This document shows positions 33,499 to 42,143 of a stretch of 51,116 bases of DNA, one piece after another. Numbering within the stretch: position 1 is the stretch's first letter; each line of letters opens with the position of its first letter. This stretch comes from an uncultured Acidobacteriota bacterium. Its GTDB lineage: Bacteria; Acidobacteriota; Terriglobia; Terriglobales; Acidobacteriaceae. Both the position numbers and the translations under genes were made by a program. The notes under the pieces are model-generated. The model did no database searches. It was given only the letters and a program-made list of their open reading frames with translations, and was not told where the DNA came from. The stretch lies in contig CAINND010000019.1 of the NCBI GenBank assembly GCA_903851035.1, positions 1-51,116 of the forward strand, written 5' to 3'.

Positions 33499-34316
33499 CG
33501 GATCGCCACCGGCGGCTTCTTCATCAACTCCACAAAGCGCGGGTCCTCGCGCAGACGTTCAAATTCCTTGTCGCGGTACACGCGCTGGATGTGTGGATAG
33601 CCTTCTTCCATGGCCGCCTGCAAAAAGTGCAGCGCCTGTGCCGCGTCGCCCGCTCCGGCAAACAGCCGCGCCATCATGTATTGAAACTCGGCGTGGTCTG
33701 CCGGTGACACAACTCGCGCGCTGATGCCGTTGGCCGCGTTGCGTTCGAAGAAATCCGGGTCCAACGCGTAGGTCTTGCGGAACTCCTGCATGGAGCGTCC
33801 GAAGTCCTTCGCGTCCATCAGCGCGGCGGCCAGGTTGCCGTGGAAAGACGACACATCGGGCTTGAGCGCGATCGCCTTTTCGTAGCTGTGCATGGCGTCT
33901 GGCAGGCGGCGAAGCATGTAGTAGCCCACGCCGAGGTTGTTCCACGCCTCGGCCAGGCGGGCGTCCTTGCGCACGGCCTTGCGGGCGTTGCGCACCGCCT
34001 CCTCCGGATGGTGCTGCAACAGCTCGGTCACGGCGGCTTTGTTGTAGTAGTCCCCGGTGGGCTTTTTGCGGATGGCCGCGCGATAGCACTCCAGCGCCGC
34101 CGCGTAGTCCTTGGCCGCGCGCAGACGGTCGCCGGTTTCGTCCAGCACAGCAGGGGTCATGTTGCGCATCTCATCTGCCGTCGGAGCCGTCACCACGGCG
34201 CGTGCCGGTGGCGCAGCCTGCGGATTTTCCTGCGGAGAAGTTGTCTGCGCCCAGCCGGCCAGAGCGGCCAGCAGCAATGCTCCACCCAGCGACAGTTGCA
34301 AACGGCTCAAGGTCAT
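33495..34316 (-). CDS. Exported tetratricopeptide-repeat protein
   Basis: A 273-residue secreted or periplasmic protein. A signal peptide (about 1-24, ending LAGWAQ) precedes a Pro/Ala linker and then tandem TPRs: RLRAAKDYAAALECYRAAIRKKP, AEAWNNLGVGYYMLRRLPDAMHSYEKAIALKP, and SFHGNLAAALMDAKDFGRSMQEFRKTYALDP. A C-terminal helical pair ends PRFVELMKKP. TPRs are protein-docking surfaces; the partner cannot be read here. Its stop overlaps the end of the EcsC gene. The class A PBP gene lies 81 nt downstream on the same strand reading order. Confidence 0.85.
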   Translation of the reverse strand: MTLSRLQLSLGGALLLAALAGWAQTTSPQENPQAAPPARAVVTAPTADEMRNMTPAVLDETGDRLRAAKDYAAALECYRAAIRKKPTGDYYNKAAVTELLQHHPEEAVRNARKAVRKDARLAEAWNNLGVGYYMLRRLPDAMHSYEKAIALKPDVSSFHGNLAAALMDAKDFGRSMQEFRKTYALDPDFFERNAANGISARVVSPADHAEFQYMMARLFAGAGDAAQALHFLQAAMEEGYPHIQRVYRDKEFERLREDPRFVELMKKPPVAIR

Positions 34317-34397
34317 GGCGCACCCCCGGCAGCGGGCGCAATCATTCCGCGCCCTGCGAACGCAGTGAGTATAAGCTGAATCCGCTCGGCTGACCCG

Positions 34398-36974
34398 CTA
34401 CTTTTTACCGCTGTCCTTGTCGTCGTCGCTGCCAAAGATGCGGTTCCAGATGCTCTTTTTCTTTGGCTCCTGCGCCGGCGGTGGCGGAGTCGGCGCCGGC
34501 AGGGGAGCGGGGCGTGTCGCAGGTCCGGTGACCGCGCGCTTCTGCGCCGGCTGGTTTACCGCCGGAGGCGCTTCGCCCGGCAGCCCCAGCGCCTTTTGGA
34601 TGATGTTGCGGCGGTCGCTCTGCTCGCAGGTCTGCTTCGGCTCCGTGCCATCGATAAATGCGGCCGTGAAGCCATCGGGACAGCTCAGCGTGCTCAGCAG
34701 ATTTGTGTTTTTGTCCAGCGTCACCAGGGTCACGCCCGCCGGGGTAGTAAAGTCCTGGGTGTTGCTGTACTGCGGCAGCCGGACGGCCTTCTTCATGAAC
34801 TCCGCCCAGATCGGTCCGGCCGTCACGCCGCCGGCCAGCTTCAGGTCGCTGTAATCGTCGTAGCCCACCCACACTATGCACAGCAGGTTGCTGGTAAAGC
34901 CCGCAAACCAGCCGTCGTGCGAGGTTCCGGTCTTGCCCGCCGCCGGAGCGGTAAATCCGCGTGCCCGTACCGTGTAACCCGTGCCGTGGTCAATCACGTT
35001 CTGCATCATGTTGGTGATGACGGCGGCCACCCGCGGGTCCAGCACCGGCCGCGCCGTGGTGTGGTAATCCTCCACCACATCGCCGTTGGCTGCCCGCACG
35101 GAGTGCACCAGCAGCGGGTCCATGTGCACGCCGTTGTTGGCCAGCACCGTGTAGGCGCCCGCCATCTCCAGCGGGCTGGCGTCGTAGGCGCCCAGGGCCA
35201 CCGCCGGAGTCCCGCGCGCGCTCACGATGCCGGCGTCGCGCGCCAGGGCCGCTACCTTGTCAAAGCCAACCATCTCACCCATCTTGATGGTCGCGTTGTT
35301 CAGGCTCATCTGCAGCGCGAAGCGCGCGGTCACCATGCCGTGATACTCGTCGTGATAGTTGCGCGGGTCGTAGGTTTTGCCGTCGAACTCAAAGGTCGTC
35401 GGCGCGTCGTCAATCTCCGTCACCTGCGTGTACACCGGGTCGCCCGGCTGCGCCGTCAGTCCCGTATTGATGGCCGTGGAGTACACAAAGGGTTTGAAGA
35501 TTGATCCCGTGGGCCGCTTGGCGATGGCGTGGTTCAACTGGCTGAAGCCGTAATTGCGTCCGCCCACCAGGGCCAGAATCTCGCCGGTGTGGGGATCGAT
35601 GGCCACCAGCGCCACCTGCGGCGTCGGTCCGGCGATCTTCGTCTCCTGCACGGTGGCGGTTTTGCCCGTGCCGATCTTTACCCGCCGCGTGCGCTGCTTC
35701 GCCACCTGGTCGTCCACCAGCTTGATGCCCTCGGCCACGGCCTCGGCGGCCGCGTGCTGCAAATCAGGATCAATCGTGGTGTACACCCGGTAGGCGTTCT
35801 CGTTCAGTTCGCTCTCCGGATGGTTTTTGCTCAGGCTATCCTTCACCAGGTCCACAAAGTACGGAGCGTCGCTGGCTTCCACATTCGGAGGAGCCAGCTT
35901 CAGGGCCGTTGCCTTGGCCGCATCCGCCTGCTCGCGCGTGATGGCTCCAATTTCCACCATCGCCTCCAGCACCGTGTTGCGCCGCTCCAGCGCCCGCTCA
36001 GGACGCTTGTACGGGTTCCACAGGTTGTTGGGCGACTGGATCATGCCGGCCAGCAAAGCCGCCTCCGGCAGCGTGATCTCCTTGATGTCCTTGCCGAAGT
36101 AGCTGCGCGAAGCCTCTCCAAAGCCGTTGATGGAAAACGAGCCGCGCTGCCCCATGTACTCCTGGTTGGCATACAGCTCGAAGATCTGCTGCTTGTTGAA
36201 GCGGTGCTCCAACTCGATGGCGATCACCAGCTCCTTGGCCTTGCGCGAAATCGATCGCTCGGAGGTCAGGAAGAAGCTGCGTGAAACCTGCATGGTGATG
36301 GTGGAGGCTCCGCGCCGTCTGCCTGAACCCACGGCGTCGCGCACCGTCTGCGCCACCAGGCTCAGCCAGTTCACGCCGCCATGCTCAAAGAACTTGCGGT
36401 CTTCAATGGCCACCACGGCATCCACCATGGGTTTGGGGATGTCTTCGTAGCGCAGAATCTGCCGCTTGGTGCGCTCCTGCCCCTGGAAGAGCGCGGTCAG
36501 CAGTTCGGGCTCCAGCTCGTAGGTGTCCAGGGCCGTGCCCGCGTTGGGGCCGGTGCCGGTGATGCGGTCCACCCGTCCATCTGAACCTTGGTAGATGCGC
36601 GCGCCGTCCGTGGAGTGGTAGCTCTCCGCGCCGGGCTGGATTTCAATCCCGCCATTCAGCAGGTGGAAGGTGCCCATCGGCGAGTCGCCCTTGGTCGAGC
36701 TGTCCACATAGCCCGAGCGCCGCAGCAGCGTCGCAATCTGCGCGGGAGACATTTTGTCTCCCGGATGCACCGCCACCGGCCGGGCGTAAATCTTCGCCGA
36801 GCTGGAAAATATCTGCCCGCTCATCTTGTCGTTGATGATCTTGTCGAACTTGATGTAGTAGAAGGCGAACACCGCGCCAAAGAGAATGGCCACAAAGGCC
36901 ACCACGGCAAACAGCGCGCGCCAGGGACGGAAGCCGCCCTGGGAGGAACCCGGAATTTTCAGTTTGATGGCCAC
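34398..36974 (-). CDS. Class A penicillin-binding protein (PBP1b-like)
   Basis: A bifunctional peptidoglycan synthase of 858 residues with one N-terminal transmembrane helix (about 20-42). A UB2H-like regulatory domain follows (about 55-150, IYARPVAVHPGDKMSPAQI), as in PBP1b. The glycosyltransferase (about 170-345) has EDRKFFEHGGV with the catalytic Glu and RRGASTITMQVSR. The transpeptidase has SxxK in TGSIFKPF, SxN in SLNNATI and KTGTS. The C-terminus (about 790-858) is Pro-rich then highly charged (DDDKDSGKK). The start is GTG 36974 with GGGAG 7 nt upstream. The lipoprotein activator LpoB would be expected only in gammaproteobacteria; none is seen here. Confidence 0.93.
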   Translation of the reverse strand: MAIKLKIPGSSQGGFRPWRALFAVVAFVAILFGAVFAFYYIKFDKIINDKMSGQIFSSSAKIYARPVAVHPGDKMSPAQIATLLRRSGYVDSSTKGDSPMGTFHLLNGGIEIQPGAESYHSTDGARIYQGSDGRVDRITGTGPNAGTALDTYELEPELLTALFQGQERTKRQILRYEDIPKPMVDAVVAIEDRKFFEHGGVNWLSLVAQTVRDAVGSGRRRGASTITMQVSRSFFLTSERSISRKAKELVIAIELEHRFNKQQIFELYANQEYMGQRGSFSINGFGEASRSYFGKDIKEITLPEAALLAGMIQSPNNLWNPYKRPERALERRNTVLEAMVEIGAITREQADAAKATALKLAPPNVEASDAPYFVDLVKDSLSKNHPESELNENAYRVYTTIDPDLQHAAAEAVAEGIKLVDDQVAKQRTRRVKIGTGKTATVQETKIAGPTPQVALVAIDPHTGEILALVGGRNYGFSQLNHAIAKRPTGSIFKPFVYSTAINTGLTAQPGDPVYTQVTEIDDAPTTFEFDGKTYDPRNYHDEYHGMVTARFALQMSLNNATIKMGEMVGFDKVAALARDAGIVSARGTPAVALGAYDASPLEMAGAYTVLANNGVHMDPLLVHSVRAANGDVVEDYHTTARPVLDPRVAAVITNMMQNVIDHGTGYTVRARGFTAPAAGKTGTSHDGWFAGFTSNLLCIVWVGYDDYSDLKLAGGVTAGPIWAEFMKKAVRLPQYSNTQDFTTPAGVTLVTLDKNTNLLSTLSCPDGFTAAFIDGTEPKQTCEQSDRRNIIQKALGLPGEAPPAVNQPAQKRAVTGPATRPAPLPAPTPPPPAQEPKKKSIWNRIFGSDDDKDSGKK

Positions 36975-37073
36975 CTGTACGCTCCCGCGTATTGTATGAC
37001 ACGGCCGCCGGGGGAGAAAACAATGGCGCCGGCCCGCCGCGCTCTTTTCCGCACGATCCGCACGGCGCCCTGC

Positions 37074-37421
37074 TTATTTCATTACGTCACTGTTCTTCGA
37101 GCCGGTCTTAAAGTGCAGCATAAAGGGATACCCCGGCATATCGATCTTCACATCGTAGTTGGCCGTAATGCTCAGGGTAGAGGCCGTGCGATCCACGGTA
37201 ACGTCGGTCGGTTCCAGCGTCACGCCGCACTCATCCGCCTTCTGCACCACAATCGCCGGCAGTTCAGGATCGCTCTTTGGCTGGTATGTGTACACAATTG
37301 CCGTCTGGTCCAGCATCCGGCCCAGCTTGTAGTCGGCCCAGTACGCCGGCAGAATCTTGTACAGCACAAGTCCGCCCAGCAGCAGCAACAACACAATAAA
37401 GATGGATCGCAATTCCTTCAT
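37074..37421 (-). CDS. Small membrane-anchored protein of unknown function
   Basis: I do not recognise a named family. The 115-residue product has one N-terminal transmembrane helix (about 5-27, SIFIVLLLLLGGLVLYKILPAYW) and a small external domain with alternating polar/hydrophobic strands (ITANYDVKIDMPGYPFMLHFKTGS). The layout resembles small pseudopilin-like or DUF4845-type proteins, but I cannot assign it. GGAG lies 5 nt before ATG 37421. It starts 8 nt after the proS stop on the same strand, so it is almost certainly co-transcribed with proS. Confidence 0.75.
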   Translation of the reverse strand: MKELRSIFIVLLLLLGGLVLYKILPAYWADYKLGRMLDQTAIVYTYQPKSDPELPAIVVQKADECGVTLEPTDVTVDRTASTLSITANYDVKIDMPGYPFMLHFKTGSKNSDVMK

Positions 37422-37429
37422 GACTGCTC

Positions 37430-39220
37430 CTACGCCCGCGGGTTGTACAGGGCGCGCACGTGCTCCAGCACCCCGGCCATGGCCACTTCCGTTTTCTTCG
37501 ATCCCGCGCGCTCCACCACTTCCACCTTGCCCTCGGCCAGCAGCTTGCCGATGTTGACGCGGTAGGGAATGCCCACAAGGTCGGCGTCCTTGAACTTCAC
37601 GCCCGGACGCTCGTCACGGTCGTCCAGCAGCACGTCGTAGCCGGCGGCTTCCAGCTCGGCGGCAATCTTTTCCGCCGCCTCCACTATCGCCGCGTCCTTC
37701 ATCACCGTCGGCACCACCACCACGGTGAACGGAGCAATCGACGGTGCCAGCCAAAAGCCGTTGTCGTCGTGGTTCTGCTCAATGCAGCTGGTCAGGATGC
37801 GCTCCACGCCAATCCCGTAGCTGCCCATGATGATGACCCGCTCCTTGCCGTTTTCGTCCAGCACGGTGGCGCCCATGCTCTCGCTGTACTTCGTCCCCAG
37901 CTTGAAGATGTGTCCAATCTCCACGGTCTTGCCCAGTTTCAATGGCGCGCCGCACTTCGGACAGCCTTCGCCTTCCACCACGTTGCGCAGGTCGGCCACG
38001 GTAGTTACGTCAAAGTCCACGCCGCGGTTCAATCCCACAAAGTGATGCTCGGCCACGTTCGCTCCGCCCACAAGATTCTTGCGGCCATCCAGAGCCTTGT
38101 CCATCAGCACGACGAAAGCTTTGTCGTCGCCCGCATATGCGGCCTTGCCTTTTTCCTCCGCCAGCGTAACCTGCGGCAATCCCACGGGGCCCAGGTATCC
38201 GGCGGGAGAGCCAAAGTACTTCACAATCTCTTCTTCCTGCATGGGACGGAACTCGCGTCCGCCAATCGCTCCGCCCAGCTTCGCCTCGTTCATCTGGTCG
38301 TTGCCGCGCATCAGCACCAGCAGCGGACGATAGAACGGCTGGCCCTTCACCTCGTCCGTCATCACATAGGCCAGCGACTTCATGTTGTTGTTCACCGGAA
38401 CCTTGAGGAAGGCCGCCACGTCGTCAATGGTCTTCGTCCCCGGCGTAAGAATCTTTTCGCGCGCGCCGCTGGCCGTCGCCGGCTGATCGGCTTCCACCGC
38501 CAACTGGCTCGTGGCCTTCTCCAGATTGGCCGCATAGCCGCATTTTCCGCAGCTTGCCACCAAATCCTCACCGGCGTCGGTGTACACCATGAACTCCTGC
38601 GACTGCGATCCGCCCATCGAACCCGAGTCGGCTTCGACGGCGACAAACTCCAGCCCGCAGCGTTTGAAGATGCGGCGATACGCGGCGTCGTGCAGATCGA
38701 AACTCTTGTCCAGCCCCTCGCGCGTCAGGTCGAAGCTGTACGAATCCTTCATGGTGAACTGCCGTACGCGCAGCAGTCCGCTCTTCGGCCTCGGCTCGTC
38801 GCGGAACTTCGTCTGTATCTGGTACCAGATCTGCGGAAGCTGCTTGTAGCTGCGCAGCTCCTTGCGCGCAATGTCCGTCATGATCTCTTCGTGCGTCATG
38901 CCCAGACACAAGTCGGCGCCCTTGCGGTCCTTCAGGCGGAACATGTTGTCGCCCATCACCGACCAGCGGCCGCTCGCCTCCCACACCTCGCGAGGATTCA
39001 GCGCCGGCAGGTACAGCTCCTGCCCTATGGTGTCCATCTCCTCGCGCACAATGCCCGTAATCTTGAGGATGGTCCTCTGTGCCATGAACAGGTAGGAGTA
39101 GATTCCGGCGGCCAGTTGACGAACGTATCCGGCGCGGATGAGGAACTTGTGGCTAGCGACTTCGGCGTCGGCCGGAGCCTCGCGGAGCGTGGGGATAAAC
39201 AGCTTGGACCAGCGTTGCAT
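37430..39220 (-). CDS. proS: Prolyl-tRNA synthetase
   Basis: A class II aminoacyl-tRNA synthetase of 596 residues charging tRNA-Pro. Motif 1 lies in [16 protein letters not shown], motif 2 in [26 protein letters not shown], and motif 3 in [17 protein letters not shown]. Between motifs 2 and 3 the bacterial editing insertion (about 225-385) is present, so this is the bacterial type with Ala-tRNA(Pro) editing. The C-terminal anticodon-binding domain (about 475-590) includes [28 protein letters not shown] 39220 opens [14 protein letters not shown], the usual start. An extended -10 lies about 39 nt upstream. Confidence 0.96.
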   Translation of the reverse strand: MQRWSKLFIPTLREAPADAEVASHKFLIRAGYVRQLAAGIYSYLFMAQRTILKITGIVREEMDTIGQELYLPALNPREVWEASGRWSVMGDNMFRLKDRKGADLCLGMTHEEIMTDIARKELRSYKQLPQIWYQIQTKFRDEPRPKSGLLRVRQFTMKDSYSFDLTREGLDKSFDLHDAAYRRIFKRCGLEFVAVEADSGSMGGSQSQEFMVYTDAGEDLVASCGKCGYAANLEKATSQLAVEADQPATASGAREKILTPGTKTIDDVAAFLKVPVNNNMKSLAYVMTDEVKGQPFYRPLLVLMRGNDQMNEAKLGGAIGGREFRPMQEEEIVKYFGSPAGYLGPVGLPQVTLAEEKGKAAYAGDDKAFVVLMDKALDGRKNLVGGANVAEHHFVGLNRGVDFDVTTVADLRNVVEGEGCPKCGAPLKLGKTVEIGHIFKLGTKYSESMGATVLDENGKERVIIMGSYGIGVERILTSCIEQNHDDNGFWLAPSIAPFTVVVVPTVMKDAAIVEAAEKIAAELEAAGYDVLLDDRDERPGVKFKDADLVGIPYRVNIGKLLAEGKVEVVERAGSKKTEVAMAGVLEHVRALYNPRA

Positions 39221-39258
39221 AAAGATGATGGATTCCCGTCTTGAAGTGGTGAAACTTC

Positions 39259-39264
39259 ATTGTA
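39259..39264 (-). promoter_or_regulatory. Extended -10 promoter TG-C-TACAAT for proS
   Basis: On the minus strand TACAAT is preceded by TGC (extended -10) and lies 38 nt before ATG 39220. No consensus -35 is present, which extended -10 promoters tolerate. Confidence 0.45.
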
Positions 39265-39381
39265 GCAAGGCTGTGAGGAAAGAAGCAGTTGTGAGGAAAT
39301 TGTGACGCAAAGTTCGGTGTCTGAAATCTCAGTAATTTCGTGGGATAATCGAGAGTCAACGTAGTTCTGAGCAAGGCTGTG
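39264..39381 (+). repeat. Short direct repeats between proS and the orphan gene
   Basis: AGCAAGGCTGTG occurs at 39264-39275 and again at 39370-39381 (12 of 12 bases). TGTGAGGAAA occurs at 39272-39281 and 39290-39299 (10 of 10). Confidence 0.7.
39321..39349 (+). promoter_or_regulatory. Sigma-70-type promoter for the orphan gene at 39403
   Basis: CTGAAA (39321-39326, 4 of 6 matches) and GATAAT (39344-39349, 5 of 6) are separated by exactly 17 nt. Transcription would begin near 39356, upstream of both possible starts. Confidence 0.5.
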
Positions 39382-39402
39382 CTTACTGAAGATTACAACA
39401 AA

Positions 39403-40302
39403 ATGGCAAATGCAGCTTGGCCTTGGGCTGCCGCGTTTTCGCGTCGGCTTCACGAATTGCGCCCTCAACCTTTTTGCGGATCCCACCTCTTATTTGGTTC
39501 GGACTACAGCGGCGGTCACGCTTCTAGTCGATATAACGTATATGGGTTCGTAATCGCGGACGCTGATGCGTCTCTGGACTGGCCAGTTGAGTGTCAAAAA
39601 GTAAGGTCCGGCTTTCTGGCAGATGGTCGGCGCATGGGGTTCAAAAACCTGAACGATGCCCATCGCCGAAATGCGCTAATCCCATTTCTAAGTGCCTCGG
39701 AATCACTTGTGGGGAATGTAGTTACGGTCGCGGTAACGAAGGAGCTACGTCATCTCTCGTCTTACCAGAATGCAATAGATGTTTGGAGGAAAACAAATAG
39801 CCTGCAAGCAAAATGGAATCCCGGGGCTTTTGAGCAGATGGCCAGAATCGCTCATTTTTTTTCATTGCTTGTGGCAGCATGGTCCACTCCGGGCGCAAAT
39901 GTGTCATGGATAACCGATGAAGACGAGATAGTAGCAAATGCTGAGCGACTTACCGACGCACAAGAGTTTGCCGCGCGACTTGCTGGAATTTTCCTCCCAC
40001 ATAATCTTGGAGAATTCATGATGAATACTCCAGCTGTAGTCAATAATCATTCTGCATTTGAAGACTTCCTTGCAATTCCAGACTTAGCGGCAGGGATGAT
40101 AGGAGAGATATTGACAACAACTCCAGTGTATGAACCCGGGGCACAGAATGTGTTTAGATATGCTCAACTCACAGAGAAATCGGAGATCATCTCCGATTGG
40201 TTTTGGCATCATTTAGGGACATTAAAAAAGACATGTATCCTCATTGAACGTGCTGAGAATGGGAAATATGGTGTAGGGCGTCTGGATATGCAACTTCGAT
40301 AG
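39403..40302 (+). CDS. Orphan protein of unknown function, AT-richer than its neighbours
   Basis: I do not recognise this 299-residue protein. It has no signal peptide or transmembrane helix. Near the N-terminus FGSDYSGGHASSRYNVYGFVIAD has an acidic residue in a predicted beta strand followed by small residues, reminiscent of RNase H-like or DUF3800-type openings, but that is only a resemblance. Later segments are FLADGRRMGFKNLNDAHRR, VTVAVTKELRHL and PHNLGEFMMNTPAVVNNH. Base composition and codon use are clearly AT-richer than proS and metK on either side, pointing to recent acquisition. ATG 39403 is used; GTG 39379 is also in frame. It has its own promoter-like sequence and repeat-rich flanks. 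Confidence 0.72.
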   Translation: MANAAWPWAAAFSRRLHELRPQPFCGSHLLFGSDYSGGHASSRYNVYGFVIADADASLDWPVECQKVRSGFLADGRRMGFKNLNDAHRRNALIPFLSASESLVGNVVTVAVTKELRHLSSYQNAIDVWRKTNSLQAKWNPGAFEQMARIAHFFSLLVAAWSTPGANVSWITDEDEIVANAERLTDAQEFAARLAGIFLPHNLGEFMMNTPAVVNNHSAFEDFLAIPDLAAGMIGEILTTTPVYEPGAQNVFRYAQLTEKSEIISDWFWHHLGTLKKTCILIERAENGKYGVGRLDMQLR

Positions 40303-40357
40303 GTTAGGCAGGGCCTTTGGGCGGCTGGCCCATCCTCTCGAATCTACTCTGGGGATG

Positions 40358-40393
40358 CCCCACCCTTGTCGCAGGTTTTTGCGACAGGGTGGG
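40358..40393. repeat. Hairpin repeat, family A (copy 1)
   Basis: CCCACCC (40359-40365) and TGTCGCA (40367-40373) pair with TGCGACA (40380-40386) and GGGTGGG (40387-40393), a 14-bp stem with one bulged T and a 6-nt loop. The outer CCCCAYCCTT and AGGGTGGG ends recur at 50196-50231 with a different inner stem. Confidence 0.7.
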
Positions 40394-40473
40394 TAGAAGG
40401 CAGGGTGCTGAAGATAGGCGGGTGGCCCATGCAAGCCATCTGCTGGCTGCCGCGGGGCCTTGCCCTTGCTCTC

Positions 40474-40510
40474 AACTTTGAAACTTTGAAACCTTGCAAC
40501 CTTGAAACCT
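40474..40510 (+). repeat. Tandem octamer repeat AACYTTGA, about 4.6 copies
   Basis: The units run AACTTTGA, AACTTTGA, AACCTTGC, AACCTTGA, AACCT without interruption. Confidence 0.85.
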
Positions 40511-40701
40511 ACTCCTGCACTTCCCGCTCACCCCCGCCCTATCCCCATTCACTGCCATATGTTGCGCTCAGGCGTTGTTCGCGTTGTTGCCCCGCCTGTG
40601 CAGCATTTACACTAAACAGCAAGCTATCCTCCGGAATCCCGGCTTGTTGCACCCTCTCCTGTCCTGGATCGCAGCGGAAATAGCTATAGGAGGCAATAAC
40701 C

Positions 40702-41871
40702 GTGTCAAAGAACCGCTTTCTCTTCACTTCCGAGTCGGTGACCGAGGGGCATCCCGACAAGATCGCAGATCAGATCTCCGACGCCATTCTCGACGCCTGC
40801 CTTGAGCAGGACCCTTACAGCCGTGTCGCCTGTGAAACACTGACCTGCACCGGCCTCGTCGTCATCGCCGGAGAGATCACCACCAAGGCCTACGTGGACT
40901 TCCAGTCGGTGGTGCGCGGCGTTGTCAGCTCCATCGGTTACGACAACGCGCTCTACGGCTTCGACTCCAACACCTGCGCCGTCATCAGCAGCATCAACAA
41001 GCAGAGCCCCAACATCGCCCAGGGTGTGGATACCGGCGGCGCCGGCGACCAGGGCATGATGTTCGGCTACGCCACCAATGAGACGCCTGAGCTGATGCCC
41101 ATGCCCATCAGCCTGGCCCACAAGCTGGCGCACAAGCTCACCGACGTCCGCAAGAGCGGCAAACTCCCGTACCTCCGCCCGGACGGCAAGAGCCAGGTCA
41201 CCGTCGAATACGACGAAAGCGGTAAGCCTCTCCGCATTGACGCCGTTGTCATCAGCACCCAGCACGCCGAATCGGTCACCACCGAGCAGCTCCGCGAGGA
41301 CATCCTGAAGTACGTCATTCAGGCCACCCTGCCGGCCAACCTGCTGGATGAACACACCAAGTACCACATCAACCCCACCGGCCTATTCGTTATCGGCGGA
41401 CCCATGGGTGATACCGGCCTCACCGGCCGCAAGATCATCGTGGATACCTACGGTGGCATGGGACGCCACGGTGGCGGAGCCTTCAGCGGCAAGGATGCGA
41501 CCAAGGTCGATCGCTCGGCGGCCTACATGGCGCGCTACATCGCCAAGAACATCGTCGCCGCCGGCCTGGCCGACCGCGCCGAAGTGCAGCTCGCTTACGC
41601 CATCGGCGTCGCCGAGCCGGTCAGCGTGCTGGTGGAAACATTCGGCACCGGCAAGGTCAGCCGCGAGGTGCTGGAGGAAGTGGTTCGCAAGAACTTCCAG
41701 CTCACGCCCAAGGGCATCATCGAGAGCCTGAACCTGCGCCGCCCCATCTTCCAGAAGACCGCCGCCTACGGCCACTTTGGCCGCACCGGAGACGAGTTCA
41801 CCTGGGAGAAGACGGACAAGGCCGCTGCCCTGAAGGCCGCTGCTGAAACCGTCGCCGCCGCAGCCAAGTAA
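40702..41871 (+). CDS. metK: S-adenosylmethionine synthetase
   Basis: MetK joins methionine and ATP to make SAM, the methyl donor used among others by the methyltransferase at 6865 and the radical SAM enzyme MqnC. The 389-residue protein has the standard three-domain layout, with [25 protein letters not shown] at the N-terminus, [16 protein letters not shown] in the ATP-binding region, and the glycine-rich [19 protein letters not shown] near residue 260. The start is GTG 40702, fixed by a full AGGAGG at 40688-40693, 8 nt upstream. A strong terminator follows at 41939. Confidence 0.97.
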   Translation: MSKNRFLFTSESVTEGHPDKIADQISDAILDACLEQDPYSRVACETLTCTGLVVIAGEITTKAYVDFQSVVRGVVSSIGYDNALYGFDSNTCAVISSINKQSPNIAQGVDTGGAGDQGMMFGYATNETPELMPMPISLAHKLAHKLTDVRKSGKLPYLRPDGKSQVTVEYDESGKPLRIDAVVISTQHAESVTTEQLREDILKYVIQATLPANLLDEHTKYHINPTGLFVIGGPMGDTGLTGRKIIVDTYGGMGRHGGGAFSGKDATKVDRSAAYMARYIAKNIVAAGLADRAEVQLAYAIGVAEPVSVLVETFGTGKVSREVLEEVVRKNFQLTPKGIIESLNLRRPIFQKTAAYGHFGRTGDEFTWEKTDKAAALKAAAETVAAAAK

Positions 41872-41938
41872 CAGCAGCGATGTAAGAGAAGCAACGCCGA
41901 GCGAGCGCGAGTTCGCAAAGCAACAAGCATCAAAAGGG

Positions 41939-41970
41939 AAGGGCGTCGCGCATGCGGCGCCCTTTCTGAT
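41939..41970 (+). terminator. Intrinsic terminator after metK
   Basis: AAGGGCGTCGC (41939-41949) pairs with GCGGCGCCCTT (41954-41964) around a GCAT loop, with one T-G pair, then a T-rich tract. Confidence 0.85.
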
Positions 41971-41996
41971 TTTACTTCTGCTTCGTTTTTTTGTTT

Positions 41997-42032
41997 TGCT
42001 TTGATTTTGATTTTGCTTTGATTTTGATTTTG
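41997..42032 (+). repeat. T-rich tandem repeat built on TTTGAT
   Basis: The 17-nt unit TTTGATTTTGATTTTGC is present about twice, itself made of TTTTGA-type hexamers, directly before the solo TGTCAT repeat. Confidence 0.75.
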
Positions 42033-42035
42033 TAG

Positions 42036-42074
42036 TGTCATCCTGAGCGAAGCGTAGCGGAGTCGAAGGATCCC
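42036..42074 (+). repeat. TGTCAT-family repeat (family B), solo copy
   Basis: It starts TGTCATCCTGAGCG and continues to AGTCGAAGGATCCC. The ATCCT near the left end can pair with AGGAT near the right end. The TGTCAT..GAGCG and AGTCGA blocks are shared with the two copies flanking the GIY-YIG gene. Confidence 0.75.
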
Positions 42075-42143
42075 TATCATGCCCACATTGAGGTAAGCTG
42101 ACAAGGTCACCTGCCAACGACGCAAACCTTTAGGAGTATTTGC

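Larger units (their letters stand above)
40303..40701. other. Repeat-rich intergenic region of 399 nt before metK
   Basis: It holds a hairpin repeat (40358-40393), a tandem octamer array (40474-40510) and the metK ribosome site AGGAGG (40688-40693). I looked for a SAM riboswitch before metK and saw no recognisable SAM-I, SAM-II or SAM-IV core. No gene is apparent. Confidence 0.55.

Noticed and set aside
40303-40701. SAM riboswitch upstream of metK
   Set aside because: The gap holds repeats and a strong ribosome site, but no recognisable SAM-I, II or IV core, kink-turn or antiterminator pair.
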